Shown here piece by piece: positions 10,851-21,759 of a DNA stretch of 64,000 nucleotides. The notes below the pieces were generated by a model that searched no databases, was not told the DNA's origin, and was given only the letters and a program-made list of their open reading frames with translations. The position numbers and the translations under genes were made by a program. The DNA comes from Melieria omissa (taxonomy: Eukaryota; Arthropoda; Insecta; Diptera; Ulidiidae): contig OZ020270.1 in the NCBI GenBank assembly GCA_963971225.1, positions 65,724,932 through 65,788,931 of the forward strand. The letters run 5' to 3'. Every line of letters starts with the position of its first letter. Positions within the stretch are counted from its first letter, which is position 1.

Positions 10851-12036
10851 CAATTTTTTTCCCGTCTGAACGCACCTGACTTCTTGTCACTTTTAAAAAA
10901 TGTCAAGGTACATTCGTTTATACGCTTTCTCGCTCATATTTCACTATTGCTGTACTGTGATGTTGGCGAATGTACCTTGAGCTTAGTGCCAATATAGAAG
11001 TACTACATATATGACTGCAAGCAGCACCATCACCAGCTGTCAGAGATGCCTGACATAAACGGACTGGGCTGCATGTAGGGATATGCGTGGATGTTTCGCT
11101 ATTGCTGTCGATAAGAATAGTGTCCTCTTGAAGGTCGAACAAAATCATCGACTGAATTTGTTCGTCCTCTTTATTTATTGTCGGAATGGGGACAACATTT
11201 CCTGTGGCCACAGTCGCTCTCTTCACTTGTGCCACAGATTTTTGGCACCCATTTTCATGCGCATCCATACATCGGGGTATATCCCGATTGAATCCGGATG
11301 CCAGCATATCCATCCGGATACTCTCCCAAGCATCCTTCTTCTTTCTGATGAGCGACATATCGTTGCGTTTGCTCTCAACGACGTTAATGTGGCTGTTTAT
11401 TTATGTTTACTTCGAAAGCGATAAAGTAGGATGGTAGACGTAAGCAGTGCGGGCTCCCGCAAGCAGTCTTTTACTGCGGCCGTCCAATTCGGTTCCCATG
11501 TTCTTCCCTAATTTAGATAGATGTTTAGATAAATGGTATAATAGCTGTTACATGCAAATTGTACAAATTTACTTACACTGCTTACTTCTGCCATCCTACT
11601 TTATCGCTTTCGAAGTAAACAAAAATTCAAAATCAATCAACTGTTTGTTTATGTCAGAGATGGGCAGATTAATCCTCGGAAAACTGTGTAGTCGATTTTT
11701 TTGTGCTACCGTCGGCTTTTCACAAGTAATCGACCGTAGACATTTACTTATAACTGATTATTAGTGTTCAGGAAAACAAATATTTCAAAATAATTGATTA
11801 CAAAATAAATCGGTATGGGCACAATTCCGAAAATAAATTCTCATTTGGAACTCCGAATCGCTAGTTTTTGTAAAGTTGCCGTTGCTTTCGTTTGCTGTTT
11901 CAAAAAGTCGCTGCTACGTAGAAGCATGTTCTAAACTGACTATGGTAACTGAAAAATTAAAGTCGACTTTATCTCTTTAGTCTTTTGCTAACTAAAGCCG
12001 GCTTTTATGCGGGACTATGATTATGCACCATAGTTG
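10851..12036 (+). repeat. Third, direct copy of the Harbinger right half
   Basis: Begins inside the MITE (equivalent to 4670) and runs direct with the left arm through the Myb-like N-terminus (11358-10918, minus strand) and the inverted-repeat unit 11403-11620. It then continues into sequence not present in the palindrome, ending near a candidate Harbinger terminus GACTATGATTATGCACC at about 12020-12036. This is probably the original right half of the element. Confidence 0.75.
10918..11358 (-). pseudogene. Harbinger Myb-like protein, N-terminal fragment
   Basis: 146-residue fragment almost identical to 5177-4737 (one visible change, E to K in TINKEDEQ). Its C-terminal coiled coil is absent because the copy starts inside the MITE. 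Confidence 0.65.
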
Positions 12037-12260
12037 CTAATTATATAACTGAGATAACTGACAATTTGAATTTGCTGTGAGAACAATTGTGGAAGAGAGT
12101 GCAAAACGTAAAAAGAGCATACGTCTCGCAGACGTAACTACGTTATGACAGTAGGGTTAAAAAAAATGTTTATTTAGATCAAAAACAGTTTTTTGCGTTT
12201 CCTGAAAAATCACAAATTTTGAGTTGTGTCACTTTTGTTGTGCGTGTGCGATATTAAAGA
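11620..12260. other. Harbinger 3' segment and flank, non-coding
   Basis: No coding signal. 12110-12245 (GACGTAACTACGTTATGACA and TTTTGAGTTGTGTCAC) is a diverged, reversed match to the Harbinger left flank at 1690-1860. The Harbinger therefore probably sits inside an older element whose two ends are these flanks. Confidence 0.4.
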
Positions 12261-12269
12261 ATTGACCGA

Positions 12270-12521
12270 ATACCGATGGAAAGACACGTCTACACCATGA
12301 TACAGTACCAAATTTCAATGCTGTGCGACTTATAATTCCGAAGATATGCCATATTAAAAATTTAGGTTGTATGGGAGGTGCCACGCCCACCTGCCATACA
12401 AACATGTAATATCGCTATAAACCACCGCATTGACATCTTCTATCACACACAAAACAAATTTTCCCGAAAGAATGAACCGTTTTCGCAAACACTGGCACGT
12501 TACAGAAGGTTAAGTTTTTTT
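12270..12521. repeat. Dispersed GGTGCCACGCCC repeat, copy A
   Basis: Closely matches 59730-59945, from the phrase about GACTTATAATTCCGAAGATA through GGTGCCACGCCCACCTGCC to CTGGCACGTTACAGAAGGTT and a T run. The shared right edge suggests a discrete element end. Confidence 0.7.
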
Positions 12522-12525
12522 ATAT

Positions 12526-12973
12526 TGTAACGATGAGACAGTCTGTCGCTGTGCAAAGCAACCCTGCCGCTACGTGCCGTGCTATAACCCAATCTGGCAA
12601 CGACGGCCGCGATAGTAACTTTTAGTCCAATCTGGCAGCGACGGCCGCGATAATAACTTTTAGTCCAACCTGGCAATGATGGAAACTTTTAGTCCACTCC
12701 GGAATGTGCGGGAACGATCTGCGCGATGGCCTGGCAGGTATAAAAGGCAGCCGGATGCGGCGCAGCGAGTCAGTCTGGTTTTGACAAGTGAAGTTGCCAC
12801 ACGGAGTGATTAAGCAAATATTTAAGTGTACGAACAGTAAAGTGTAAACTGTGAATAATAAAGTGACTGTTGGTTTATTTTATTGTCTGCGTTTAAGAAA
12901 CTGACTGTGTTTTATTTTCAAATTACACAATCCAGAGATACGTAACAGCCCACTAGACTTAGTATTCGTAACA
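12526..12973 (+). mobile_element. Solo LTR, mdg3-like gypsy type
   Basis: Starts TGTAACGATGAG, ends TTCGTAACA, flanked by ATAT at 12522-12525 and 12974-12977. The U3 part has about 2.5 tandem 36-base units containing AACGACGGCCGCGAT. TATAAAAG at 12737-12744 and AATAAAG near 12856 fit promoter and polyadenylation signals. Its layout resembles the gypsy LTRs at 37262 and 39657 (GTATAAAAG, GCGCAGYGAGTC, TTTATTTTCAAA, CGTAACA). No internal region is present, so it likely arose by LTR-LTR recombination. Confidence 0.72.
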
Positions 12974-12977
12974 ATAT

Positions 12978-15868
12978 ATAAGATTTCCAACTACATTCAA
13001 CAATTTATACACACCACTCACCTAGCATGTCTACAAGTGATTATGCGAGCATGATCGACGATCTTGTGAATGACGCAAAAAACCGTGGCCAAACAGTTAT
13101 AGCGGGTGATTTTAATGCCTGGGCTAAAGAATGGGGCTCACGTAGGACAAACGCGAGAGGCGTAATACATTCGCTTCACTCGATGTGGTGCTTCTAAACT
13201 CGGGTGAAGAACCAACATTCAGCAGGAATGGCCGCGTATCCTACATTGACCTAACATTTGTTAGTGCATGCCTAGCGAGAGGCGCGAAATGGGGAGTCCA
13301 TGAAGGCTTCACGTATAGCGATCACCAGGCAATAGTGACGCAGATACTACGACGCCAGTCTACACCCACACCGAGCAACCAGTCGACACTAGGATGGAAG
13401 CAGCGCTCCTTTGACAAGGACTTGCTCCAGCTGACGTTGGACGTCTCGCCGCTAACGGGCACAGCGGAAACCAAGGTGGCGCAGCTAATCAACAGGCTGA
13501 CGCGTGCGTGCGATGCAGCAATGCTGCGCCGCAGAAACCCAGGCCACAGGCAGCCAGTATACTGGTGGAACGAAAACATTGCGGATCTACGCAAGAAATG
13601 TGTGAGCGCGAGACGTAAGTTTCAGCGAGCAAGAGAGGATTGCAGGAGGCGTGCGCTCGGCGTACTATACAAAGACGCAAAAAGAGCAAGAGGAGTTCTT
13701 TTGCCGATTTATGCGATTCGGTGGACCAAAATCCGTGCGGCAAAGCGTACCAGGTGGTAATAAAGAGGCTCACGGTATTCAGCTCACCAGCGCCAATCTC
13801 AGCGCCGTTCCTCGACCGCGTCGTAAAGGCCTTATTCCCGCCGCAAATTGGTCTATCGCCGGAGGACAGCTGGCGGTCGGCAGGCACGTCTGAAGAGGTG
13901 CAGCTGGCGGACATCGACGAGCTTCTCGACGCCTGCAACAAAATAGGCGACCAGAAGCTGCAGGGCCCCGACGCCATTCCAAACGTAGCCTTGAAGGCAG
14001 CTATTATGATGCAGCCCGAAATGTTCGTGGACATATACAACTCGTTTCTTACAGAGAGAGTGTTTCCTGCCCGCTGGAAGAAACAAAAGCTCGTGCACCT
14101 GCCAAAGGGCAAAAAAGACCCAGAGGATCCATCAGCGTATCGGCCAATATGTCTACTCGACACTGCAGGCAAACTTTTGGAGCGCCTGATATGCACGCGC
14201 CTGGACGATGCCATTGAAAAAGCTGGTGGTTTGTCGGAGCGGCAATTCGGCTTCAGGAAGTCAAGATCCACAATTGACGCAATTAGTGTAGTGGTCAATG
14301 CCGCACAAAAAGCCATAGAGGGTAAGCGCTGGAAGCATGGCAGCAAGGAGTACTGCTGTGTGGTGACACTAGACGTTAAAAACGCCTTCAACACGGCAAG
14401 GTGGGCAGACATCGTGGGGGCTCTGCGCCGCCTTCAAATCCCTAGCTACCTAGTGGAACTGGTAGCCAGCTACTTCAGCAGCAGAATCCTGCTCTACAGC
14501 ACTGACGAGGGCGAAAGGCACCACATCGTCACCGGTGGCGTTCCACAGGGGTCAGTACTAGGCCCTACATTGTGGAACGTCATGTACGACGGAGTACTGC
14601 GACTTCCAATGCCACAATCAACAACGATTGTTGGCTTCGCGGATGACATAGCTGTAGCAGTGACAGGAAAGCACCTACACGACGTTGAGGCAGCCTGCAA
14701 CAGCGCAGTAGAGTCGGTGCAGGAATGGCTGACATCGGTCGGCCTGCAGCTTGTCCAGCAAAAGACTGAGGCGCTGCTAATCTCCAGCAGAAAGATAGTG
14801 GAGACAGTGCACATCAAGGTTGGCGACCACACAATCACTCGCAGCGAGCCATAAGATACCTTGGAGTCATGCTGGACACGAGGCTAAGCTTCAAGCATCA
14901 CTTGCCGCACGTAAGCAGCAAGGCAGCGAAAGTTGTAGCTGCCTTATCGCGCATTATGCCGAATATTGGCGGCCCAAAGCAGCCAAGACGCAAGCTGCTA
15001 ATGAAGGTGGCTGCGTCAACGATGCTGTACGCTGCGCAAGTGTGGGCTCCGGCGATGAGGGTCAAGTCGTACCGGAGCCACATAGTAACGGCGTATCGCC
15101 TCAGTGCGTTGCGGGTCTGTTGCGCCTTTCGCACAACGTCCTACGACGCCGCATGCGTGGTGGCAGGCATGGTCCCCATTGACCTGCTGGCGGAAGAGGC
15201 GTTTTTGAAATATGCGGAGCGTGGCAAACCTCCAGAATGCATTGACTATGAGAAGCAAACACTGGAGAAGTGGCAAGAACGCTGGAACTGTTCCAGTAAG
15301 GGGCGATGGACTCGCGCCCTTATAGCCGACCTGCAGCAGTGGACAAGCAGGACGCATGGACTGGTAAACCACCACTTAACGCAAGTCCTCACAGGGCACG
15401 GTTGCTTTAAGGGCTACCTTTACCGTTGTGGGTTTGAAGATGACCCGTACTGCGGCGTATGCAACGGCAAAGTCGAGGACGCGGAGCACGTCGTGTTTGA
15501 GTGTGCTAGATACAGCGGACAACGACGCCGCTTGACCACACAGCTGGGATGTGTGCCCACAGTGCAGACGCTTATTAGCGAAATGCTTAAATCGGCCTCA
15601 AATTGGAGTGCAGCGGATGAGTATGCAGCGAGCATCACGGCGGCGCAACGACAAGTCGAGAGAGAGAGGCGCGCGCAGACGCGGGTTAGGACGGAGCCAG
15701 TCTAGGCAGGAGTCCCCCCTGTGTTGTAATGCCGGGAGGCGGGTGCCACAGGGGTCGAACGTGGGGGGTGGTTTTTATGCGGTAAAAATCCGTAATGCTG
15801 GTGCTGGAGCACCATCTTACGAAGATTTTCCACCTCCGTCAGAAAACAACAAAAAGAAAAAAAAAAAA
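12978..15868 (+). mobile_element. R1-group non-LTR retrotransposon, 5'-truncated
   Basis: Begins inside the endonuclease and ends in an A-rich tail (15848-15870), the mark of target-primed reverse transcription. Inserted in the eIF3i-like fragment that resumes at about 15870. Confidence 0.85.
13027..15705 (+). pseudogene. R1-group LINE ORF2: endonuclease and reverse transcriptase
   Basis: Pieces in several frames. Endonuclease: VIAGDFNAWAKEWGS (13100s), VLLNSGEEPTFS, YIDLTFVS and YSDHQAI (13185-13760). Reverse transcriptase: YRPICLLDTAGK, LDVKNAFNTARW, GGVPQGSVLGP, and GFADDIAVAV at about 14636, the catalytic box (13640-14854). Thumb and C-terminus (14869-15705) include the R1-type zinc motif C-x2-C then H-x4-C (CGVCNGKVEDAEHVVFEC). 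Frameshifts near 13190 and 13650 and a stop near 14853 break it. Confidence 0.85.
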
Positions 15869-16508
15869 AATCACACCACTGATGATAGTCTCATACAGTG
15901 GACCCCACAGCATTGACGTGATCTTTGACTGCAACATGGGCATGTGCAGAATGGGATCATGCTCCGCTAAACTGGAGTCAGCGGTGCGCACATCAATTAC
16001 AAACAGTTCCGAATTCTGACCCATAGCTTTGTCCGTCGAATAAGCTGCCTGATTGCCAGAGTAACTGAAATTGCAGGTGAGCACCGACGACTTGGCCGGT
16101 ATGGACGCGATTACAGTACCAAACTTTACATCCCAAATCTTGGTGGTCATATCAGCAGCGCCGAATATCAGCTTCGACGTAGTCCAGTCGCAGGTGCGGA
16201 CTCAGAAAAATATTTCGAGGGGGGTTTCAAAAAGTAATTCTTTAATATTTGTAAAATGTCTTTTAATTTGTATGTAGTTTCATAGGCGATCCAAATATTT
16301 CGGGGGGGGGGTTTCAACCCCCAAAACACCCCCTGAATCCGCCACTGTCCAGTCGACGTCCAAACACCAGACGGCACCCTGGTAACCGTCATAGGTGCTC
16401 AGCCGGAGCCCAGTAAACATTTCGTGCTTCCAAGCACTTACGGACACAATTTCGCTGGCGTGGCAATACTGGATGCATTTACGTGATGTGTTATTATGAT
16501 TTTTATCT
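15868..16508 (-). pseudogene. eIF3i: eIF3 subunit I (Trip1/WD40) gene fragment
   Basis: Reading minus strand, [14 protein letters not shown] and then, after a nested [41 protein letters not shown] and [11 protein letters not shown] follow the WD repeats of fly eIF3i, a translation-initiation scaffold. The start is taken from a possible acceptor TTCTTTTCAG at about 16509; the first 30 residues match poorly. The gene stops where the LINE A-tail begins, and the 3' WD repeats were not found in the window. Either a truncated paralogue or an exon split by a LINE. Confidence 0.78.
16191..16347. mobile_element. 157-bp hAT-type MITE
   Basis: Ends CAGGTGCGGACTCAG and, reversed, CAGTGGCGGATTCAG, flanked by an exact 8-base duplication TCCAGTCG (16183-16190 and 16348-16355). 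8-base TSD and CAG ends fit hAT. It interrupts the eIF3i codons DWTTS; without it the frame is continuous. Confidence 0.88.
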
Positions 16509-16514
16509 GAAAAG

Positions 16515-17700
16515 AATGAACGTATGTTAGTAGAATGCAAATTTTCTAAAGTTCAACTTCTCTCTGATTGCTTCCCGCGCTTTTTGTTTACAAATTAAAC
16601 ACCAAATCTTCGGAGTTCAGAGATGCTTTCGGTGTAAAATGCACTGTTCTAGACACAGGGGTGTTTTTTTGTAATGAGTCAATGAAAACTTTAATAATGA
16701 CATGTTAGAGACATATTCAAACAATTTTATTATATTTGTAAGCAATAATAGAGTTTTATATTCATTTTTCTATAAACATAACACACATTCTGTGCAAAAA
16801 ATAAATTAATGTCCTATGCAATTAAAAATGAACCACAACGATAACCCTCACACATGAAAATTGATCAGCACAACAATCCTCCATTTTGGAATTGACCCAA
16901 GGTTTATGGACTAAAGCAGGGGTGCCCAAAATCTTCTTATGAAAGAGCAAACACCAATACATAAAAATTAATTCATACGCTAAACAACAACAAAACCTAC
17001 GTTGCAGACAAAGTAAATCATAAGTAGCGCCACTCTTCGACAACCAGACGTCGATTTTGTATGACAAGAACTGTCAAATTGTTGTTGTTCACGTGTAAAA
17101 CTAAGCTCACCACGATGGCCGGACACTAGTGGCAGGATTGCGTGCACGTGAAAAATACTGAAAAAATTGCAGTTTCTATGAATTTCTTAAACGTAATTTA
17201 AGACGATTTTACAAAGGAATCGCTTACTTTTTATGTTGGTATAACCAGAGAAAAGAAAGCTAAATAAAATTCTCATAAATTTGTTGGTTTTTACCAAAAT
17301 TTATGAACAAATTTAATTTATTTCATTTGTTATTCAAGAGCAACTCTGCCTTCGTTATATATATTCACCACAAGTCATTGTCAGTTGCAAATGAAATTCA
17401 AATGGTATTCCTGTTGTATTTTTTTAATATATTGGCGAATGTTTATATGTTCAAGTACCACAGCAACCTATTCGTAAATTATTATTCAATGAAAGGACCA
17501 TAAGTATTATGCTAATCCCTCACGGTTAATTGAAAACTGGAAAACACTGACATTTGCCAACAGTCTCTGCTACTAGCTACTGAAAATTGGTTTTAATTGA
17601 AAAATATCACAAATAATACTCTTTAATACTCCGAAGCGCAGCGAATTGGCGTACATGGGTCTTGCAATATTTTAGCATAATCAATGGGAAATGGGAATGA
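16515..17700. other. Non-coding, weak inverted homology to 19125-19245
   Basis: No gene recognised. 16995-17130, read on the minus strand, resembles 19125-19245: both have CCTGCCACTAGTGTCCGGCC and GAGTGGCGCTACTTA. This suggests two copies of an unrecognised repeat. Confidence 0.35.
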
Positions 17701-17712
17701 GGTGATGAACTT

Positions 17713-18008
17713 CTAGACGGCGATGGCATCGCGCACAACACCCTTCTCGGTGGGCGAGACCTGATCCGAGTTGCCATAGCCGCGATAGCCCAGCGTGAGC
17801 AGATGGTAGCAGAACATGTCGACACGATGGCCGGCGCCGCGCGACCCCGTATTACCGTGCAGGTAGAGCACTACGATGCCGAGCACCTTCAGCAGATGCT
17901 CGTAGAAGTTCTCCTCCTTGTCGGGCGTCACCTGCGTCACAGTGTTCTGAAAGTGGGTCAGCGCCGCATCGTCATCGGTCATATTCCGGGCTTCCGAAAG
18001 TTCCTGCA
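17713..18008 (-). pseudogene. ABHD12-like alpha/beta hydrolase exon fragment
   Basis: After an acceptor TTTTGTGCTGCAG the frame reads through VVLYLHGNTGSRG and GYRGYGNSDQVSPTEKG to VVRDAIAV, then TAG. LYLHGNTGSRG (oxyanion region) and RGYG-SD-PTE-G-VRDA are characteristic of ABHD12, a membrane lysophosphatidylserine lipase. The usual stretch between LGY and RGYG (including FD) is missing and the exon ends without an obvious donor. Nucleophile and other catalytic residues are absent. Likely a decayed or alternative exon; neighbouring exons not seen. Confidence 0.55.
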
Positions 18009-18445
18009 GCACAAAATACTCATGTCAACAATGTGCCACGAAAACTCGATATAGCAAACCTGATGGATGCAATTCCAATATATGTATATCGTTGCGAAAA
18101 ATTGTCCTTTTGAGTAATTTAATGAAAAATGACCTTTCATTTTTGCCTTGGTGGTGAAATTTGCACATTTTGTGGTGAAAGTGGTCAAATTATTATAAGA
18201 CAGGGTTGAAATTTTTGTTATCGATGGTGAATATAGAAATGTATTTAGATGGGAAATGTTTGTAATGATTATGATTTCATTAAAATTATTTCATTCAGTT
18301 CAGTCGCATCAAAGAAATTTAATAATGAATACGAAAATGTTCTTCTGAGTACATTCATCATCTTTTGATTAAATTATCGTATTGTGAGTTTATATTACCA
18401 ATCAAAATGAATAAAAACATATTTTTAGTACGTACTAAGAGTTCT

Positions 18446-18754
18446 TGCACGCAGCCGCCGTGGCTCAGTTGGTTAGTGCGCGGTCCAAGCGAGTCGCATG
18501 CAGAGCAAAAAAAAATAACGGGAAACTCGTTTTCTCTTTCGGTGGCTGTCCTCTCAGCTGGAAATGGCAAACCTCTGAGAGTAAAAATTGCCTATGAAAA
18601 AGCTCCCAACCTGCCGTTCGGAACCGGCATAAAACTGTAGGTCCCTTCCACCCGCGTACAAAATTCACACGCACAACACGGGTGGTTGCGGGAAGCTAGG
18701 CCTTAGTCTCGCGAAGCGGGCTGTCGTGCCAATCAATTAAAAAAATTAATTATT
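18446..18754 (+). mobile_element. tRNA-derived SINE, copy 1
   Basis: Head GCCGCCGTGGCTCAGTTGG is a tRNA-like A box. The body phrases ATAACGGGAAACTCGTTTTC and AGCTCCCAACCTGCCGTTCG are shared with two other copies, and the tail is AT-rich. Flanked by an exact 12-base duplication ACTAAGAGTTCT (18434-18445 and 18755-18766). Confidence 0.92.
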
Positions 18755-18766
18755 ACTAAGAGTTCT

Positions 18767-20330
18767 GAAGATGCACGACATTACTATAACACAAAAATTT
18801 TGAAATAATTTATTAAAATAAACTTTGTGGTTCGCATTTTACCTTGTACGATAACAAAATTACCTTGATATTGTGATTCGGAATGTTTTATGTTTTCATC
18901 ATGAAATTATTTGTGCGAAAGCAAAATAGAAATTTGTATTAAAATGTTGTCTATTTTAATCAATTGTGGTTAAACCTATTGTATTTCTACAGTAATTTTA
19001 CAGTTTCGTTAAGTCATTTAATCTTTCAAACATTTCTTTATTTCTTGATTGGAAAGAGCAGTCAGAAAATTAGGCATCAAATTTACTCCCAAAACCAACA
19101 GAAAATCGTTATGGGGTAGCACTGCTTGTGCGGCAACCCTGCCACTAGTGTCCGGCCAAAAACGAGTGGCGCTACTTAGGATTTACTTTGGTTGCAGATA
19201 ACTGTCGCCAATGTGTACCAACAAAACATACGGTGCTGTGTGTGTATACTAAAATGCTCACCCTATGCCGACAATCATTTACAAAAACAAATGAGGAATT
19301 GGAATCTTTAGCTTATGCTGAAGAGCATTTAAAAAACAAATGAGCAACGAGAGCATAGGGCATGGGCACATCTGGACTAAAGGTTGCGCATTCCCAACGT
19401 TCGCCATGTTGATGACGTAGGCGGGGACCACAATCGAGGTGCCACTTATTGACAACTATACATTTTAAATCCCGTAAAAACAAAATGCTTTGCTGTTTTC
19501 TCCATACACTTTCAAAATATTTTTTAACCAAAAATGGCAAGAACGCATGAACTACAACGGAAAATCGCGCTTCCAGACCGAAGACTTCAAAAAGAGTTTG
19601 ATGGAGCACAAATCCAGAAAAGTATTTGGATTTATTATTTAAGGGGTATAAATATAAATATATAAAATCTGGAAACTTCTTTTTCCGGATTTGTTTACAC
19701 TTTTTGAACTTTTTTTCCTCTAAAATATTTTCAGCCAATCAGAGCCAACCTATGCCTACGTCACGCGAGGCGCTGTCATTTTTTGACAACCGGAATGCGT
19801 AACCTTCTATTCTATAAACCTTGGAATTGATAAACACAACAACCCTCCATTTTCAGTTTGTATGGAGTCAGGAGTATCAGCTGTGGGGCGAGACTATCAG
19901 CTGTTAAGTAAGAGTATTGGGATTCTACGGTTTCCGTGGCGCCGCCACGTATTGGTGCATTTTATGTGTATTGTCGATTATTTCACACTTCTCCTCCCAG
20001 TTTCCAATCGCTTATCGCTGACCCCAACAAAGAATGAAGGTGCACTTCGAAAATTGAAGTTTGCCGAAGCCAGCGACAAAACTTCGTATAGCCGAAGTAC
20101 GTGTGGGTCCTACTGTGCTAGATTTGCGTGACCGAAAAACTTTGTACTGCGTGGCACCTCTATGTGTTTTGTGCTTCAACGCGACCACACTGTTGAACCT
20201 TAACAGCCAATAAGTCTGTTTGGGAACGAATAATTTGTACGAATTTGTAGGCAAATGGAAACAGCAAAGAAATTGTGCGTTCGCAAGTCTGCTAACCCAC
20301 AACCGTCTTGCTAAGCCTTGCTAAGCTTGC
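18767..20330. other. Unassigned region, no gene recognised
   Basis: An open frame at 19738-19313 (minus, 141 codons, basic N-terminus) has no family I recognise. 19125-19245 repeats inverted part of 16995-17130. CTCCCAGTTTCCAATCGCTT at about 19997 recurs at 29087 and, in part reversed, at 28355, so the region is repetitive. Confidence 0.35.
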
Positions 20331-20869
20331 TAACCGTTTTGAAAAAGAGAAATCGCCGATTGAGCGCAACGAACCATTTGCCTTAATATTTTTTTCTGGA
20401 AAAGTTCCCAAACAGACCTATTCACTGACCCAGTAGGCGACGCCATACTTACAAAAAGCGAGGTAGTGGCGTCGTCGTCATCGTTTTCGGGGCAGGGTGT
20501 TTTGCCGATCTCCTTTAAGGTGCCCGCGTATTCGTGCATAAATTCACGGAAAGCCGTGCTGACGTCGGCATCGGCTTGCCTTTTTGTTGGCTTCCTTCCT
20601 ATCCGTGAACCGGACGGGCCGACATCCAAAAAAACGCTGCGGGCATCTTCGTCTGGCGCATAATCATCTCGCGAACTCTCTTTGCGCGCACTGTCATCGA
20701 CGCTCGTTGTTGAATAATCCAGCAACACCTCCGCCACAACCTCCTCGATGCTTCCCACGGTGCTATAAGAAATTTAGAAGATAAATGGAAAGTAAACTCA
20801 TTCCAAACACCAGTACATGTGCAATACTTACGCCTTGAAGTTATCCAGGAACGAAAGGGTATCCAGGTA

Positions 20870-21759
20870 CACCCATACCTCGCTATACGGCCGCTCTTTA
20901 TACGGCATTTCGCTACAACGGCCCTCTTCAATTAAGGCACGTTTTCGATTTACGGCCTAAAATGTTTCGCTATAACGGCAAAAAACACTTTTTTTTCGAA
21001 CGTAGGGCAATTTTTTTAAGCCAGGCCCATCTTTACCAGCGAAAAATGATGACGACAGTGATCTGCAGGTTACCATTTCTTCATCATCTTCAGATTAAAG
21101 CCATTTAAAAAAAAATTATGTAAAATATGTGTATGTACATATTCACATACACATATTTTATGTAACATGAACTTGTTTCATTTTTGTTTATAGATTATTG
21201 TTGGTTTTTGGTGTCTGTTATTATTTTATGTACTTATTATATATGTATTTTTGATTTAAATTAAATAGAAAGATAAAATGCATTTTGAATGATAAACCAT
21301 GTTACATATTTAACAAATTCGGAACCGATCCCATTGCATTTGTATGAATTTGTATTAGAATAATTGCTTCCTTATACGGCTTTTCGGCCGCCGTGGCTCA
21401 GTTGGCAGCAACCGCAGGTTCAAATACTGCCTGTAATAACACCTAAAAAAATAACGGGAAACTCGTTTTCTCTTTCGGTAGCTTTCCTGTCAGCTGGAAA
21501 TGGCAAACCTCTGAGAGTAAAAATTGCCTATGAAAAAGCTCCCAACCTGCCGTTCGGAACCGGCATAAAACTGTAGGTCCCTTCCACCCGCGTACAAAAT
21601 TCACACGCACAACACGGGTAGTTGCGGGAAGCTAGGCCTTAGTCTCGCGTAAGTGGGCTGTCGTGCCAGTCAATTATTATTATTATTATTATTATACGGC
21701 TTTTCGCTTTACGGCCAAGTTTCGTGGACGTATCTAGGCCGTAAAGCGAGGTATGGGTA
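20870..21759. mobile_element. pogo/Tigger-like non-autonomous element
   Basis: Terminal repeats ACCCATACCTCGCTWTACGG at both ends, internal CGCTATAACGGC-type motifs typical of pogo/Tigger ends, and TA duplications at 20868-20869 and 21760-21761. It interrupts the MADF codons WEY-LDT. No transposase. A SINE sits inside it. Confidence 0.82.
21387..21691 (+). mobile_element. tRNA-derived SINE, copy 2
   Basis: Same family as 18446-18754 but with the tRNA-like head shortened (A box kept, B region degraded) and a tail of ATT repeats. Flanked by an exact 15-base duplication TTATACGGCTTTTCG (21372-21386 and 21692-21706), so it landed in the pogo-like element. Confidence 0.93.

Noticed and set aside
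1..12100. A single autonomous mega-transposon bounded by piggyBac ends
   Set aside because: The repeated TTAA and ends are better explained by the piggyBac tip being copied inside the inverted duplication; no second piggyBac body follows 10844.
13489..14412. 307-codon minus-strand ORF
   Set aside because: Antisense shadow of the R1-group reverse transcriptase, with no family features.
18450..18500. tRNA gene on the plus strand
   Set aside because: The A-box-like head is followed by a SINE body with flanking TSDs and no cloverleaf; it is a tRNA-derived SINE.
19313..19738. 141-codon minus-strand ORF as a gene
   Set aside because: No recognisable domain, no splice or transcript signal, repetitive surroundings.
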